This document shows, piece after piece, positions 46,331 through 54,681 of a DNA stretch of 64,000 bases (position 1 is its first letter; the number at the start of each line of letters is the position of its first letter). The translations under genes and the position numbers were made by a program. Source of the DNA: Bremerella alba (GTDB lineage: Bacteria; Planctomycetota; Planctomycetia; Pirellulales; Pirellulaceae). The notes under the pieces are model-generated. The model was not told where the DNA came from. It ran no database searches and worked only from the letters and a program-made list of their open reading frames with translations. The stretch is taken from the NCBI RefSeq assembly GCF_013618625.1, contig NZ_JABRWO010000009.1, forward strand, positions 310,001 through 374,000, in the 5' to 3' direction.

Positions 46331-47458
46331 TTAGTACACACCAACGGTGGTGCTGCTGGCGGTACCGTGAAATGGTCGCACGCCGCTTACGCCTTCCCAT
46401 GGATAAGTGAGATAAGGCATCTCGCGTTCCCCTTCGTCTCGTTCCAGGAAGCCGGGAACGAAGAATTCCTTGGTTAGCGTCGTTAGTTTGACGCGGCCTG
46501 TTTCGCCATACGGAACGGCTTCATTGGAATCGTCAAAGGAAACGACTTCGGTCACGGCTCGTGGCTGCGGAGCGTAGTACGAGATCTTATAGCCATCATC
46601 CGCTGTTACCGGCTTGCTGCATGCCAGGCCCATCAGCGTGTTGCCGTAGGTTGGTGTCATGTAGATGCCGCTTTCTTCAGGACCCCCGCCAAAAAGCTCT
46701 TCGATGCAGTAACGAGTCCACTGAGGAGTGAATTCGGTACCACCGCTGAAGATGCCGGTGATGCCAACATCGGCCAGGGTCTTGCCCTTTTCCTCAAGGC
46801 CCAGGCAAAGCGATTCGATCAGCTTGGGCGTACCGAACATGCACTTCACGTCGTGACCGGCAGTGAGCACCGTAATGGCTTGGTCGATGCAGTGCTTCTT
46901 GTAGGCTTCTAACTCATCCATCTTGCCGCGTTTGATGAGCTTAACCACCCAACGTGGGTCTAGGTCGATACAGAAGCTGATACCACCACGGACTTGGGCC
47001 AGATGTTCTACCGCCAATCGCAGCCGACGTGGACCCGAAGGGCCGAGCATCAGCCAGTTCGCGCCTTTGGGGAAATACTGATCTGGCAGTGTCTCGCTGA
47101 AGAGCGAATAGTCGGTGCGGAAGTCGTCGATGGCAATTCGGCTTTTGGGGATGCCGGTGGTGCCGCCGGTTTCAAAGACGTAGATCGGCTTGTCGGCGAA
47201 TGCCTTGGGCACCCAGCGACGAACGGGACCACCGCGTAGCCATTCGTCTTCGAAGAGGGGAAACTTTTTCAAGTCGTCGTAGCACTTCACTTCGGTCAAT
47301 GGATCGAAGTTGAATTCTTTTTTCTTTTCGAGCCAGAACGGACATCCGGTCGACTCGTGGAAATGCCACTGGACGATCTCATGGGTATGAGCGTCGAGCT
47401 TATCCTTGGCGGACTTTACCGCCGCTTCAACTTCTGGGGTCAGCGTGTCGCTTGCCAT
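46331..47458 (-). CDS. LuxE-like acyl-protein synthetase/ANL adenylating enzyme
   Basis: A 375-residue protein of the adenylate-forming superfamily. The ATP loop is ETGGTTGIPKS (96-106), followed by LMLGPSGPRR and TGIFSGGTEF. Length and layout match LuxE acyl-protein synthetase rather than a full acyl-CoA ligase, which would be 500 or more residues. It lacks the C-terminal nucleophile Cys of LuxE. It opens a seven-gene reverse-strand unit; activation of a carboxylate for reduction is the likely role. Confidence 0.72.
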   Translation of the reverse strand: MASDTLTPEVEAAVKSAKDKLDAHTHEIVQWHFHESTGCPFWLEKKKEFNFDPLTEVKCYDDLKKFPLFEDEWLRGGPVRRWVPKAFADKPIYVFETGGTTGIPKSRIAIDDFRTDYSLFSETLPDQYFPKGANWLMLGPSGPRRLRLAVEHLAQVRGGISFCIDLDPRWVVKLIKRGKMDELEAYKKHCIDQAITVLTAGHDVKCMFGTPKLIESLCLGLEEKGKTLADVGITGIFSGGTEFTPQWTRYCIEELFGGGPEESGIYMTPTYGNTLMGLACSKPVTADDGYKISYYAPQPRAVTEVVSFDDSNEAVPYGETGRVKLTTLTKEFFVPGFLERDEGEREMPYLTYPWEGVSGVRPFHGTASSTTVGVY

Positions 47459-47615
47459 AATTCCAATTCAAGCCAACAAAGGGAAGGATAGAAGGGACTC
47501 GTCGCGGGCGACGAGTCGACCGCCGGATCGAGCAGAGGGATGTGACTCTACGGATGGTACCGAGAAAAACTTGTTCTGACAACCTTTGGTTGCCCGAGTA
47601 ATTTTTTCGCGCAAT

Positions 47616-47643
47616 AAAAAAACCTGCATTTGAACAGGTTTTT
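47616..47643 (-). terminator. Bidirectional-looking terminator before the LuxE unit
   Basis: AAAAACCTG and CAGGTTTTT form a 9-bp stem with an 8-base loop, so T-runs lie on both strands. It ends the reverse gene 47687-48154 about 45 bases past its stop. Confidence 0.85.
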
Positions 47644-47686
47644 CGACGGAGTCAGGACGCTTTACACGCGTTTTTTGTGCAAAGTT

Positions 47687-48154
47687 CTATTGGCTGTTAG
47701 TCTTTGTGGCCTGAACCGGGGCCCCTAGTTGAGCGAGCATCTGCAGGACGCCGTTCAGGTGTGCGATGCGGGGGCCGAAGCGATCGACGAACTCGTTGAG
47801 CATGAATTCGCTATCGATCATGTCCTCGGCCGAGTCATCGACTTCGCTGGCCAGTGTGCCAAGGAAGTCTGCGTGAACCTTGCTCAGCGCTTCGGCTGCC
47901 TGGCGACATTTCTCTGCCAGTTGTGGATGGGCCTTACGCCACGCGTTTAGCTCTGCCGTACGCTGTTTCTGCGTGTGGACCTGCTGTTGGAGCATTTCTT
48001 CCATCAGCAGCGTCTGGCGTTCCTGAAGCTCAACCATGCGTTTGAGCAGGACATTCGTTTCTTCCGTGTGAATGGTTTGCTGCATGGGAGATGGACTTGA
48101 GGAGACGTCGACGTGAGTGAACAGAGTGGAAAGGTCTTTAGGGTCGAGGGGCAT
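47687..48154 (-). CDS. Hypothetical helical protein
   Basis: A 155-residue protein I do not recognise. The middle (about 35-95) is a Gln/Glu/Arg-rich helix likely to form a coiled coil, and the C-terminal half is also helical. No membrane segment or motif is visible. The ATG MPLDPKD has GGAG 12 bases upstream. It ends at a good terminator. Confidence 0.6.
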   Translation of the reverse strand: MPLDPKDLSTLFTHVDVSSSPSPMQQTIHTEETNVLLKRMVELQERQTLLMEEMLQQQVHTQKQRTAELNAWRKAHPQLAEKCRQAAEALSKVHADFLGTLASEVDDSAEDMIDSEFMLNEFVDRFGPRIAHLNGVLQMLAQLGAPVQATKTNSQ

Positions 48155-48380
48155 CGGTTTGTTGTTCTCCAGGTGGGTCAAGTAAATCAGTATACTCACC
48201 TAGCCCATCCACTGTCGAGTATTTCGTTTCATGCTAGAAACGCTAGCGGTGGGATAACCGTCATTATGATTGTTAAAGTCCACCTTTCGGAAACACCGAT
48301 TCTCAAGGTTGGGCTGCGCGCCCAAGCTGCCCCAACACGATATGCTGTCATGATATGCAACTGGGCAAGATGGAGTGCCA

Positions 48381-48959
48381 ATGTCGAATCGGAACGAGAA
48401 AACCGTCCCCACCCTCGGATTCCTTACCGTGGTGGAGTATACCCCTGGCGGTTTATTTGGTGGACTCTTGGTCTTGAACCTGGCAGGCCGTCCGCTGGAA
48501 TTCCACTGTACGGCCCCAGTGAAAGCCAACCGGGCCCAAGAGATTTTGTATGGTCCCACGCTCAAGTCCTATCTGTACGGTGAGCAAATCGGTGGGGCGC
48601 TGCTGGCAAAGTTAAAATCACCGGCCCTGGCCGTTTGCACTGACAGCGAACATGTGCTGTCACTTCGTGATCATACGGACGTCCCTGTGGCGTTGATTCC
48701 CCCCAGCTGTGTGGAAGAAGCGATTGCAGTTGAATCTTCCCTCGTTAATCACGGCGATAGCAATCAACTGGCCGTGGCTCCCCCCCACATCCGCTCATTT
48801 CATCTTGGTAGCTATGAAGTCGCTGTTAGCGCTCAACACCAAACCGATCAGGAAAAGCTGGAAAGTACTTGGCAAGAGAAGGGGATCGACTTGGACCTGA
48901 ACGAGCCCTTCACGCGTATTCGCGAAGCCATCGAAGAAGCGCATGGTGTAGGAAAGTAG
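48381..48959 (+). CDS. Hypothetical protein
   Basis: A 192-residue soluble protein with mixed alpha/beta character and no motif I can name. GGAG 5 bases before the ATG supports the start. It precedes the SNF2 helicase gene by about 50 bases in the same direction, so they may share a transcript and a link to DNA or RNA metabolism. Confidence 0.65.
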   Translation: MSNRNEKTVPTLGFLTVVEYTPGGLFGGLLVLNLAGRPLEFHCTAPVKANRAQEILYGPTLKSYLYGEQIGGALLAKLKSPALAVCTDSEHVLSLRDHTDVPVALIPPSCVEEAIAVESSLVNHGDSNQLAVAPPHIRSFHLGSYEVAVSAQHQTDQEKLESTWQEKGIDLDLNEPFTRIREAIEEAHGVGK

Positions 48960-49012
48960 CTCGCATTAACGGCTTTCCTCATCGCAGATTGGATCGAATT
49001 TAGGCTAATCCT

Positions 49013-50776
49013 TTGACTGAATCCCTCGAAACCATTTCGCATGATCTCAACATCAAAACTGAGGTCATTTCGCTCGGCTGGACTGCCGCGCTGGCCCGTG
49101 CTCCGCAAATCGAGATCACCTCTGAGAAATTCAAGCCAGAACGTCCCAAGGTGGTCTCGCTTACCTGTAGCGGTCCTAAGATCGGCGTGAAAAGTTTTGT
49201 GTTCCCGGAAGCACCTGCTTGGCTACGGTCGCTTGAGAAGAAGGCTGCTCCCAAGAAGGAGGCATCCGACGAGCCTGCCGCTGATGAGGAGGCGTCATCC
49301 AAGCCGAAGGCCAAACGCGTGACCCATATTCGCCCCCCAGGCGATGTGATCAAGTTAGAGGATCGGCTGTACTACTTGCTTCAGCCTTCGCTTGAATCGC
49401 TGGTATCAAGCGGCGCGATGGAGTTTCCCTTCGAGCCGTTTCCCTATCAGTTCGAGGGCATTGCTTTTCTCTACCCGCGACATGCGGCGGTCATGGCCGA
49501 CGAGATGGGACTCGGCAAGACGATGCAGGCGATCAGCACGATGCGGATGCTGCTCCGCGCAGGGGAACTGCGTAGCGTGCTGCTTGTTTGCCCCAAGCCG
49601 TTGGTTTCGAACTGGAAACGCGAGTTCAATTTGTGGGCTCCCGAGATCCCGATCAGCGTGATCGAAGGGGATTCTGCCAAGCGGAGTTGGTTGTGGCGAG
49701 ACAATCAAACCCCGGTAAAGATCGCCAACTACGAACTGCTCATGCGTGACCATGAACTGGTCAGCGAAGAGGGAGGGCTCCATTTCGATCTGGTCGTGTT
49801 GGATGAAGCACAACGCATCAAGAACACTGCCAGCACTACGGCTGAGATTGCCAAGGGAATTCCCCGAACCCGGAGCTGGGCCCTGACGGGTACGCCCATC
49901 GAAAACAGCACGGACGACTTGGTAGGTGTCTTCGAGTTTCTGGCCCCAGGGCTGCTAACCAAGGGGATGAATATCAAGGCCATGAGTTCTACGGCCAACG
50001 AATATATCATTCGACGTACCAAAGACCTGGTAATGACTGACATGCCGCCGCGGCTATATCGCGATGCCGAACTTCAGCTTTCGCCTGCCCAGCAAGAGGC
50101 GTACGAATTTGCCGAGAAAGAAGGGATCGTTCGGCTCGAAGAGATGGGCCAGGAGCTGACCGTTCAGCATGTTTTCGAGTTGGTGCTACGTCTCAAGCAG
50201 ATCTGCAACTTCGATCCACGGACCGGCGAAAGCGCCAAGATGGATCAGCTGAAAGCCGATTTGGAAGAAGTCGCCGCCAGCGGAAAGAAGGCAATTCTGT
50301 TTAGCCAATGGACGCGCACGATTGAAGAGATTCGTAAGCACGTCGAACCATTCGGGCCGCTCGAATACCACGGAAAAATTCCACACAAACAGCGGGAAGG
50401 GGTGATCGATCAGTTCAAGCACGACCCGTCTAAGCATGTCATCCTAATGAGCTATGGCGCTGGCAGCGTCGGTTTGAACTTGCAGTTTTGCGAATACGTC
50501 TTCCTGTTCGATCGTTGGTGGAACCCAGCGATTGAAGACCAGGCCATCAACCGGGCTCACCGCATCGGGGCCGCTGGGGCTGTGACGATCAGCCGCTACT
50601 TGGCCATGGGGACAATCGAAGACCGAATTAACAAGGTACTGGAAGAGAAGCGTGAGTTGTTTAATACCTTGTTCAGCGAAACCGAGGAGCCAACGAAGGT
50701 CGGCTTTTCGAAAGACGAAATCTTAGGGCTGTTCGATCTGCGTAGTCCCAAAGGGCCGATTCGGTTCGCGGCGTAG
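49013..50776 (+). CDS. SNF2-family DEAD/DEAH helicase/translocase
   Basis: A 587-residue SNF2-type ATPase. Motif I is DEMGLGKTMQ, motif II DEAQ (LVVLDEAQRIKN), motif III TGTPIENS, motif V YGAGSVGLNLQ and motif VI INRAHRIGAAGAV. The first 120 residues are a separate region with an Ala/Lys/Glu-rich linker (about 78-105). There is no SWIM domain. The start is TTG, as no better codon lies upstream. Bacterial SNF2 proteins remodel nucleoprotein or RNA polymerase complexes; the target here is unknown. Confidence 0.9.
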   Translation: MTESLETISHDLNIKTEVISLGWTAALARAPQIEITSEKFKPERPKVVSLTCSGPKIGVKSFVFPEAPAWLRSLEKKAAPKKEASDEPAADEEASSKPKAKRVTHIRPPGDVIKLEDRLYYLLQPSLESLVSSGAMEFPFEPFPYQFEGIAFLYPRHAAVMADEMGLGKTMQAISTMRMLLRAGELRSVLLVCPKPLVSNWKREFNLWAPEIPISVIEGDSAKRSWLWRDNQTPVKIANYELLMRDHELVSEEGGLHFDLVVLDEAQRIKNTASTTAEIAKGIPRTRSWALTGTPIENSTDDLVGVFEFLAPGLLTKGMNIKAMSSTANEYIIRRTKDLVMTDMPPRLYRDAELQLSPAQQEAYEFAEKEGIVRLEEMGQELTVQHVFELVLRLKQICNFDPRTGESAKMDQLKADLEEVAASGKKAILFSQWTRTIEEIRKHVEPFGPLEYHGKIPHKQREGVIDQFKHDPSKHVILMSYGAGSVGLNLQFCEYVFLFDRWWNPAIEDQAINRAHRIGAAGAVTISRYLAMGTIEDRINKVLEEKRELFNTLFSETEEPTKVGFSKDEILGLFDLRSPKGPIRFAA

Positions 50777-50833
50777 TCGTCGCGATGAATACGGTTGCCT
50801 GTCTAAACCGTCAGGCAATGGCAGCCAAGATCG

Positions 50834-51259
50834 TTATCGCGTCTTAACCCGAAAGTGGCTAACGTAGATATCGTTTAATTGACCATCCTCGATCAAGCGA
50901 TTCATTTCTTTAAGAAGGCGTCGCCGAAACATGACCAGGTCGGGGTCTTCGAGTTCTTCAATGGTCGATTCGCGGGAAACGATCATGACCCGATCACGTA
51001 TGCGGATTTTCTTTTTTTTCAGCTCTTCTTGAAGCCCTGCCAGGTTGTCTGGCTCGACCAATCCGGCTAACGAAAAGTCAAAACGTGTTTGGGTGTTGGC
51101 AGTCGGATCGAAGGCGCGAAAAGCGTAATCGCCAATGACGATCTCTTGCGGAGGAATCGCAGGTTTCTCCTGGTTCTGTGCCGTCGGGTCGACTTCGGAA
51201 CTGCTACACCCCGCAAGCAGAAGCAGAGTGATGATAGTGGTTGCAACAAAGCGTGCCAT
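50834..51259 (-). CDS. FliL-like lipoprotein A
   Basis: A 141-residue lipoprotein: signal with lipobox LLAGC, then a linker and a FliL-like C-terminal domain. The core RIRDRVMIVSRESTIEEL, then LLKEMNRLI and DIYVSHF, matches the FliL pattern of a strand, a long helix and a final Val-Tyr-hydrophobic strand. FliL normally supports the flagellar stator; no flagellar gene is nearby. Its ATG overlaps the stop of the upstream FliL-like gene by one base. Confidence 0.75.
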   Translation of the reverse strand: MARFVATTIITLLLLAGCSSSEVDPTAQNQEKPAIPPQEIVIGDYAFRAFDPTANTQTRFDFSLAGLVEPDNLAGLQEELKKKKIRIRDRVMIVSRESTIEELEDPDLVMFRRRLLKEMNRLIEDGQLNDIYVSHFRVKTR

Positions 51260-51753
51260 TAAAATCGCTCCAAGGTGACATCCGAGAAAACAAATCTCTT
51301 GATTGCGCTCCGACCAATCGCCTCTTCGGTGTAGTCTCGCAACTGCGAGCGAATCAGTTGAAGCTCAGGGTCGGCCAAGTCAATCAAGTTGGCATGACGG
51401 CAGGTGCGGATGATCTCGTCGGATAGCTCGCCTTTTCGCTCTTCAAGGTAGGCCCTGACGCGATGCTCTTGCTCCTTAGCAACCAGGCAGTGCAATTGGT
51501 AATGCAGCGCAACGCTTTCCTGGTACGTATTGAAGTCAGGAAGTCGGGTCGGATCGTCGGCGATTAACACCGAGATCGTGTAGTGCCCCAGGTCGATCTC
51601 GACCCAGTCGCGTTTTTCTAGCGAGAATAAAAGTTCCTCGTCAGCCGATGCTGACTTCTCGCACCCGTAGATGGCGAAGCTGCCCAGTAGGATTAGCAGC
51701 AAGACCCAGCCCTTTTGGTCAATCGATTTGGCCCAATGAATCGTGGCTTGCAT
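51259..51753 (-). CDS. FliL-like lipoprotein B
   Basis: A 164-residue protein, longer than A and C. A hydrophobic signal ends at a lipobox (FAIYGC), then a FliL-like domain is recognised by its spacing: DLGHYTISV, a helical region, ELSDEIIRTCRHANLIDL and a final strand. The start at ATG 51753 puts the lipobox at the usual distance; a longer open frame exists upstream. Its stop and the ATG of lipoprotein A overlap. Confidence 0.65.
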   Translation of the reverse strand: MQATIHWAKSIDQKGWVLLLILLGSFAIYGCEKSASADEELLFSLEKRDWVEIDLGHYTISVLIADDPTRLPDFNTYQESVALHYQLHCLVAKEQEHRVRAYLEERKGELSDEIIRTCRHANLIDLADPELQLIRSQLRDYTEEAIGRSAIKRFVFSDVTLERF

Positions 51754-51991
51754 TAAAGCATAACTCGTTACCAGGAAAAGATTTCGCGCACTTTCGAAAA
51801 GATAGGCCATCCTGCTCAGGCGTCGAATGGTTTCTGGCGAATTCGCGTATTTCCGTACGATATGTGCATGACCTATTTGGTGGATATGCTGCAAGTCATG
51901 CATTTGTAATGGTTTATGTGTTTTCAGGCGGTGCCTGGATCACGACCTAGACTTTGGAGTAGGACAATTCTTACCGACAGAGCGTTTGAAC

Positions 51992-52471
51992 ATGCTTCAA
52001 CGAAGTGATTCACTTAGAAACCTGCTAACCCCTTGGCTGAAAACCAGTTGGGTTCGGATTGCTGCGCTGACGGCTATGGTTTTCTTGGTGGGCTGCGGCA
52101 AGCCTTATCGCCCACCGGAGCAGGCCGCCAGGGACATGCCTGACGCGTTGGTGCCCGTCGAGGTCGACCTCGGGAAATTTGAATGCACTATTCCCAACGA
52201 CAAAACTAACAGCACCATTCAGATTGACTTCCATCCATTTGCCAAGCTGCCGCGGTATAAGTCACAAGAATTGGAGCAAGTCTTAGAGTCGCATAAGAGC
52301 CGCTTTCGGCACGACGTTCTATTGCGGGTACGCAAGTTCGATCGGCCCACGCTCAACGACCCTGATTTGGCCCAATTAAGAGAGGCAATCGTGAAAGCGG
52401 CAGGCCAGATACTCAAGGAAAATAAGATTGAAATGATCGGCTTTTATCATTTTCAATTCTTGGAAGAGTAA
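51992..52471 (+). CDS. FliL-like lipoprotein C
   Basis: A 159-residue lipoprotein with a lipobox ending VFLVGC and a FliL-like domain: VDLGKFECTI, FRHDVLLRVRKFDRPTLNDPDL, then a long helix and FYHFQF. It is divergent from A and B and about 25-35% similar by eye. A TTG 6 bases upstream is possible but the ATG is simpler. Confidence 0.7.
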   Translation: MLQRSDSLRNLLTPWLKTSWVRIAALTAMVFLVGCGKPYRPPEQAARDMPDALVPVEVDLGKFECTIPNDKTNSTIQIDFHPFAKLPRYKSQELEQVLESHKSRFRHDVLLRVRKFDRPTLNDPDLAQLREAIVKAAGQILKENKIEMIGFYHFQFLEE

Positions 52472-52486
52472 CGCCATCGACAGGAA

Positions 52487-52518
52487 TTAAAAAAGGGACA
52501 CGCGTTGCGAATCCCTTT
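52487..52518 (-). terminator. Rho-independent terminator of the scpB gene
   Basis: On the reverse strand, AAAGGGA pairs with TCCCTTT, and the T-run TTTTTTAATT follows. It lies about 45 bases past the scpB stop. Confidence 0.75.
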
Positions 52519-52563
52519 CTGAGTGTTTGTCAGGTCTCGAAGTTAACCGGCGAGATGGGGGGC

Positions 52564-53637
52564 TTATTCCTCTTCGTCGTCGCCCCAGTCGTCTTCTTCG
52601 TCGTCATCATCATCGAAGTCGTCTTCTTCTTCGTCTTCCCAATCGTCGTCTTCGACTTCTTCCCAGTCGCTTTCTTCGTCATCCGACTCGTCAGCGTCTT
52701 CTTCGTCGTCGATGTCGTCATCATCATCGTCGTCCCAGTCGTCGTCGAAATCGTCTTCGTCGTCGTCCTCGTCAGTATCTTCGTCTGGGATTTCGTCGTC
52801 TAAACCGTCGTCGTCTTCGTAGAGTTCGTCTTCTTCGTCTTCAATCGGAGGCGCTTGGGCCGACGGCTGATCTGGGGTCCAGGGGGCCGTAGTGGCTCCT
52901 CCGGCGACCAGGTCGTTGTTATCGATGGCAGGGCTTTGTGGGGCAAGTGTGATCGTCACCGATGTCTCCTTTTGATCGTCAACCTGACTGGCCGCAGACG
53001 TGTCGGTCTCGGCTTCGAATCGTCGAAACTCATCTTTACGGGGCAAATCTTCTAGGGAACGGAATCCAAAAAATCGCAGGAACGCAGGCGAGGTTGCATA
53101 CAGGAAAGGTCTTCCCAGTTCCTCACTTCTTCCCTTGATCTGGACTAAATCCCGATCCATTAACTGACGAATAATTTCGCCGCAGTTTACACCGCGAATC
53201 GCTTCGACATCGGCCCTGAGGACCGGTTGCCGGTATGCGATGATCGCTAGTGTTTCCATCGCTGGCGTCGATAACCGTGTGGGATCGTCGCTGCCAACGA
53301 CTCGCCGAACCCAGTCGGCGAATTTTCCCCGGGTTAGCAGTTGGTACCCACCGGCGAGCTCTTCCACACGGAATGCTCGGTTAGCGGCGTCGTAAAGCTT
53401 ATTCAGGGAACGCACTAGTGTACGGGCTTCGGTTCCATCCGCCAAGTTGGCAAGCTGGGCCAATTTGCGGGAAGTTAGCGGTTGCTTGGCAAGGAATAAA
53501 ATCGCCTCCAACCGCTGCATCCGACGGTTCCGTACAATCGGACCTTTGGCCTTTTTCGGCTGTTGTCGCCGTTTTCTTCGGTAAACCAGGGAAAGAAACT
53601 TGCGAGCGTTTCCAGAACTGCTTGCGCAAGCGCCCAT
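52564..53637 (-). CDS. scpB: Segregation and condensation protein B (ScpB) with hyperacidic tail
   Basis: Partner of SMC-ScpA in chromosome condensation. The ScpB core (about 40-200) has the winged-helix arrays TLAIIAYRQPVLRADVEAIRGV and GRPFLYATSPAFLRFFGF. After a linker, the last 100 residues (about 258-357) are almost only Asp and Glu, with some Trp and aromatic residues. The start is set at ATG 53637; the open frame begins further up at a TTG, and ATG 53520 is a third option because it starts the core. The acidic tail is much longer than in typical ScpB. Confidence 0.88.
   Translation of the reverse strand: MGACASSSGNARKFLSLVYRRKRRQQPKKAKGPIVRNRRMQRLEAILFLAKQPLTSRKLAQLANLADGTEARTLVRSLNKLYDAANRAFRVEELAGGYQLLTRGKFADWVRRVVGSDDPTRLSTPAMETLAIIAYRQPVLRADVEAIRGVNCGEIIRQLMDRDLVQIKGRSEELGRPFLYATSPAFLRFFGFRSLEDLPRKDEFRRFEAETDTSAASQVDDQKETSVTITLAPQSPAIDNNDLVAGGATTAPWTPDQPSAQAPPIEDEEDELYEDDDGLDDEIPDEDTDEDDDEDDFDDDWDDDDDDDIDDEEDADESDDEESDWEEVEDDDWEDEEEDDFDDDDDEEDDWGDDEEE
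52566..52838. repeat. Low-complexity GAC/GAT/GAA tract encoding the acidic ScpB tail
   Basis: The reverse strand of this stretch is built of GAC, GAT, GAA and GAG codons in short irregular repeats. It is likely to expand and contract by slippage in steps of three. Frames on the opposite strand read as Val/Phe- or Arg/Leu-rich and are shadows. Confidence 0.8.
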
Positions 53638-53888
53638 TTGCCCCCAATCTCGGGCCGTTTGCCGGTTCGCAAAATGGAAATTCAGACGCCGCAAGAGGGG
53701 ATGCCCTGCCAGAAAGGAAATGAATAAGTCCTACTTTCTAGCCGAAGGCGAGCAAAGGTCAAATGGTGATAGCAGTCTGGCGGAAAGTTGCCGTGGAAAA
53801 GTTTCTGCCAGGGACCGGGACAACCACTCCCGTAGGGTTTTCGGGGCAGGCAGTTCGCCCTTAGTAGAAGGCTATTTTTAAAATTTGA

Positions 53889-54128
53889 TTATGCATACTC
53901 CGTCACCCCGATGTATTCGTCGAAAGAGGCCCGCTCGCTCTCGGGCTTCCGCTTGCGTTGATAGCGAAGCGAAAAGCCCCCATACAACTTGCCCTCATTG
54001 TTGACCATCCAGTCCAAAACATCTTCGGCAGCGATTCGAACGTAAGTTCCCTCGGTGTATTTGGTAAAGTTCTGAGGGACTTCAAAGAACATCGCAATAA
54101 AGTCATCTCCGTCGCAGAACGTATTCAT
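53889..54128 (-). CDS. DUF2314-like small protein, probable immunity partner
   Basis: A 79-residue protein. The C-terminal half, with EDVLDWMVNNEGKLYGGFSL, resembles the DUF2314 domain found in YegJ and in immunity proteins. The ATG at 54128 is used because the longer frame starts at a TTG 3 bases earlier. It begins 3 bases after the stop of the preceding immunity-like gene, so both follow the toxin gene. Confidence 0.6.
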   Translation of the reverse strand: MNTFCDGDDFIAMFFEVPQNFTKYTEGTYVRIAAEDVLDWMVNNEGKLYGGFSLRYQRKRKPESERASFDEYIGVTEYA

Positions 54129-54131
54129 CAA

Positions 54132-54572
54132 TCACATGAAGGCGAGATTGTCTTCTTCTACAATGGTTGTCTTGACCATCGCATCGGGCATGGGGCTTCC
54201 ATCTTCCGGTAACATCGCCCGAAACCGATCGAGTGTGTTGTGGGCATCTATAATTGTCTGCCGATATTCAGGATCATCGCTGCTGGCAACCGAATTAAAT
54301 CTTGGCCCGGGATCAAGATTGGGTTTGCGTCCCATGTCCCGTCGTAGCATCTGGAACTCATGCCAGCAGTTCTCGGGTTCGAGGTCACGATAGCGAGTTT
54401 CTTCCATCTTGGCCGCATCGTTTTTGGACGCCATGATGCAAACCGCATCGTCGCGAATCTGAATGACTTCGTCCGGTGTCAGAGGTTCCCCTTTTTTGTC
54501 TTCCGCAGCGATGAGAACCGATGCCAAAGATGGCACGAAAACCGGTACCAGGTCGTCTTCTTTGTTAGGCAT
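54132..54572 (-). CDS. Immunity-like protein downstream of the toxin gene
   Basis: A 146-residue soluble protein. The segment LVPVFVPSLASVLIAAEDKK and PLTPDEVIQIRDDAVCIM resembles a domain I associate with immunity proteins next to DUF2314 proteins. It is third-hand recognition, not an alignment. It lies about 110 bases downstream of the nuclease toxin gene in the same direction. Confidence 0.55.
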   Translation of the reverse strand: MPNKEDDLVPVFVPSLASVLIAAEDKKGEPLTPDEVIQIRDDAVCIMASKNDAAKMEETRYRDLEPENCWHEFQMLRRDMGRKPNLDPGPRFNSVASSDDPEYRQTIIDAHNTLDRFRAMLPEDGSPMPDAMVKTTIVEEDNLAFM

Positions 54573-54681
54573 AAAAGCTCCGCAAACAAGGCCTGTATGT
54601 GTATGCCGGCCCCAAGTATATCGACCTCATTCCTTGAAAAAATCATTTCTACGTTAAGCTGCCACGGACCCTACAGGACCG

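Noticed and set aside
52527-52892. Arg/Leu-rich and Val/Phe-rich forward frames at the ScpB tail
   Set aside because: They are antisense readings of the GAC/GAT/GAA repeat tract.
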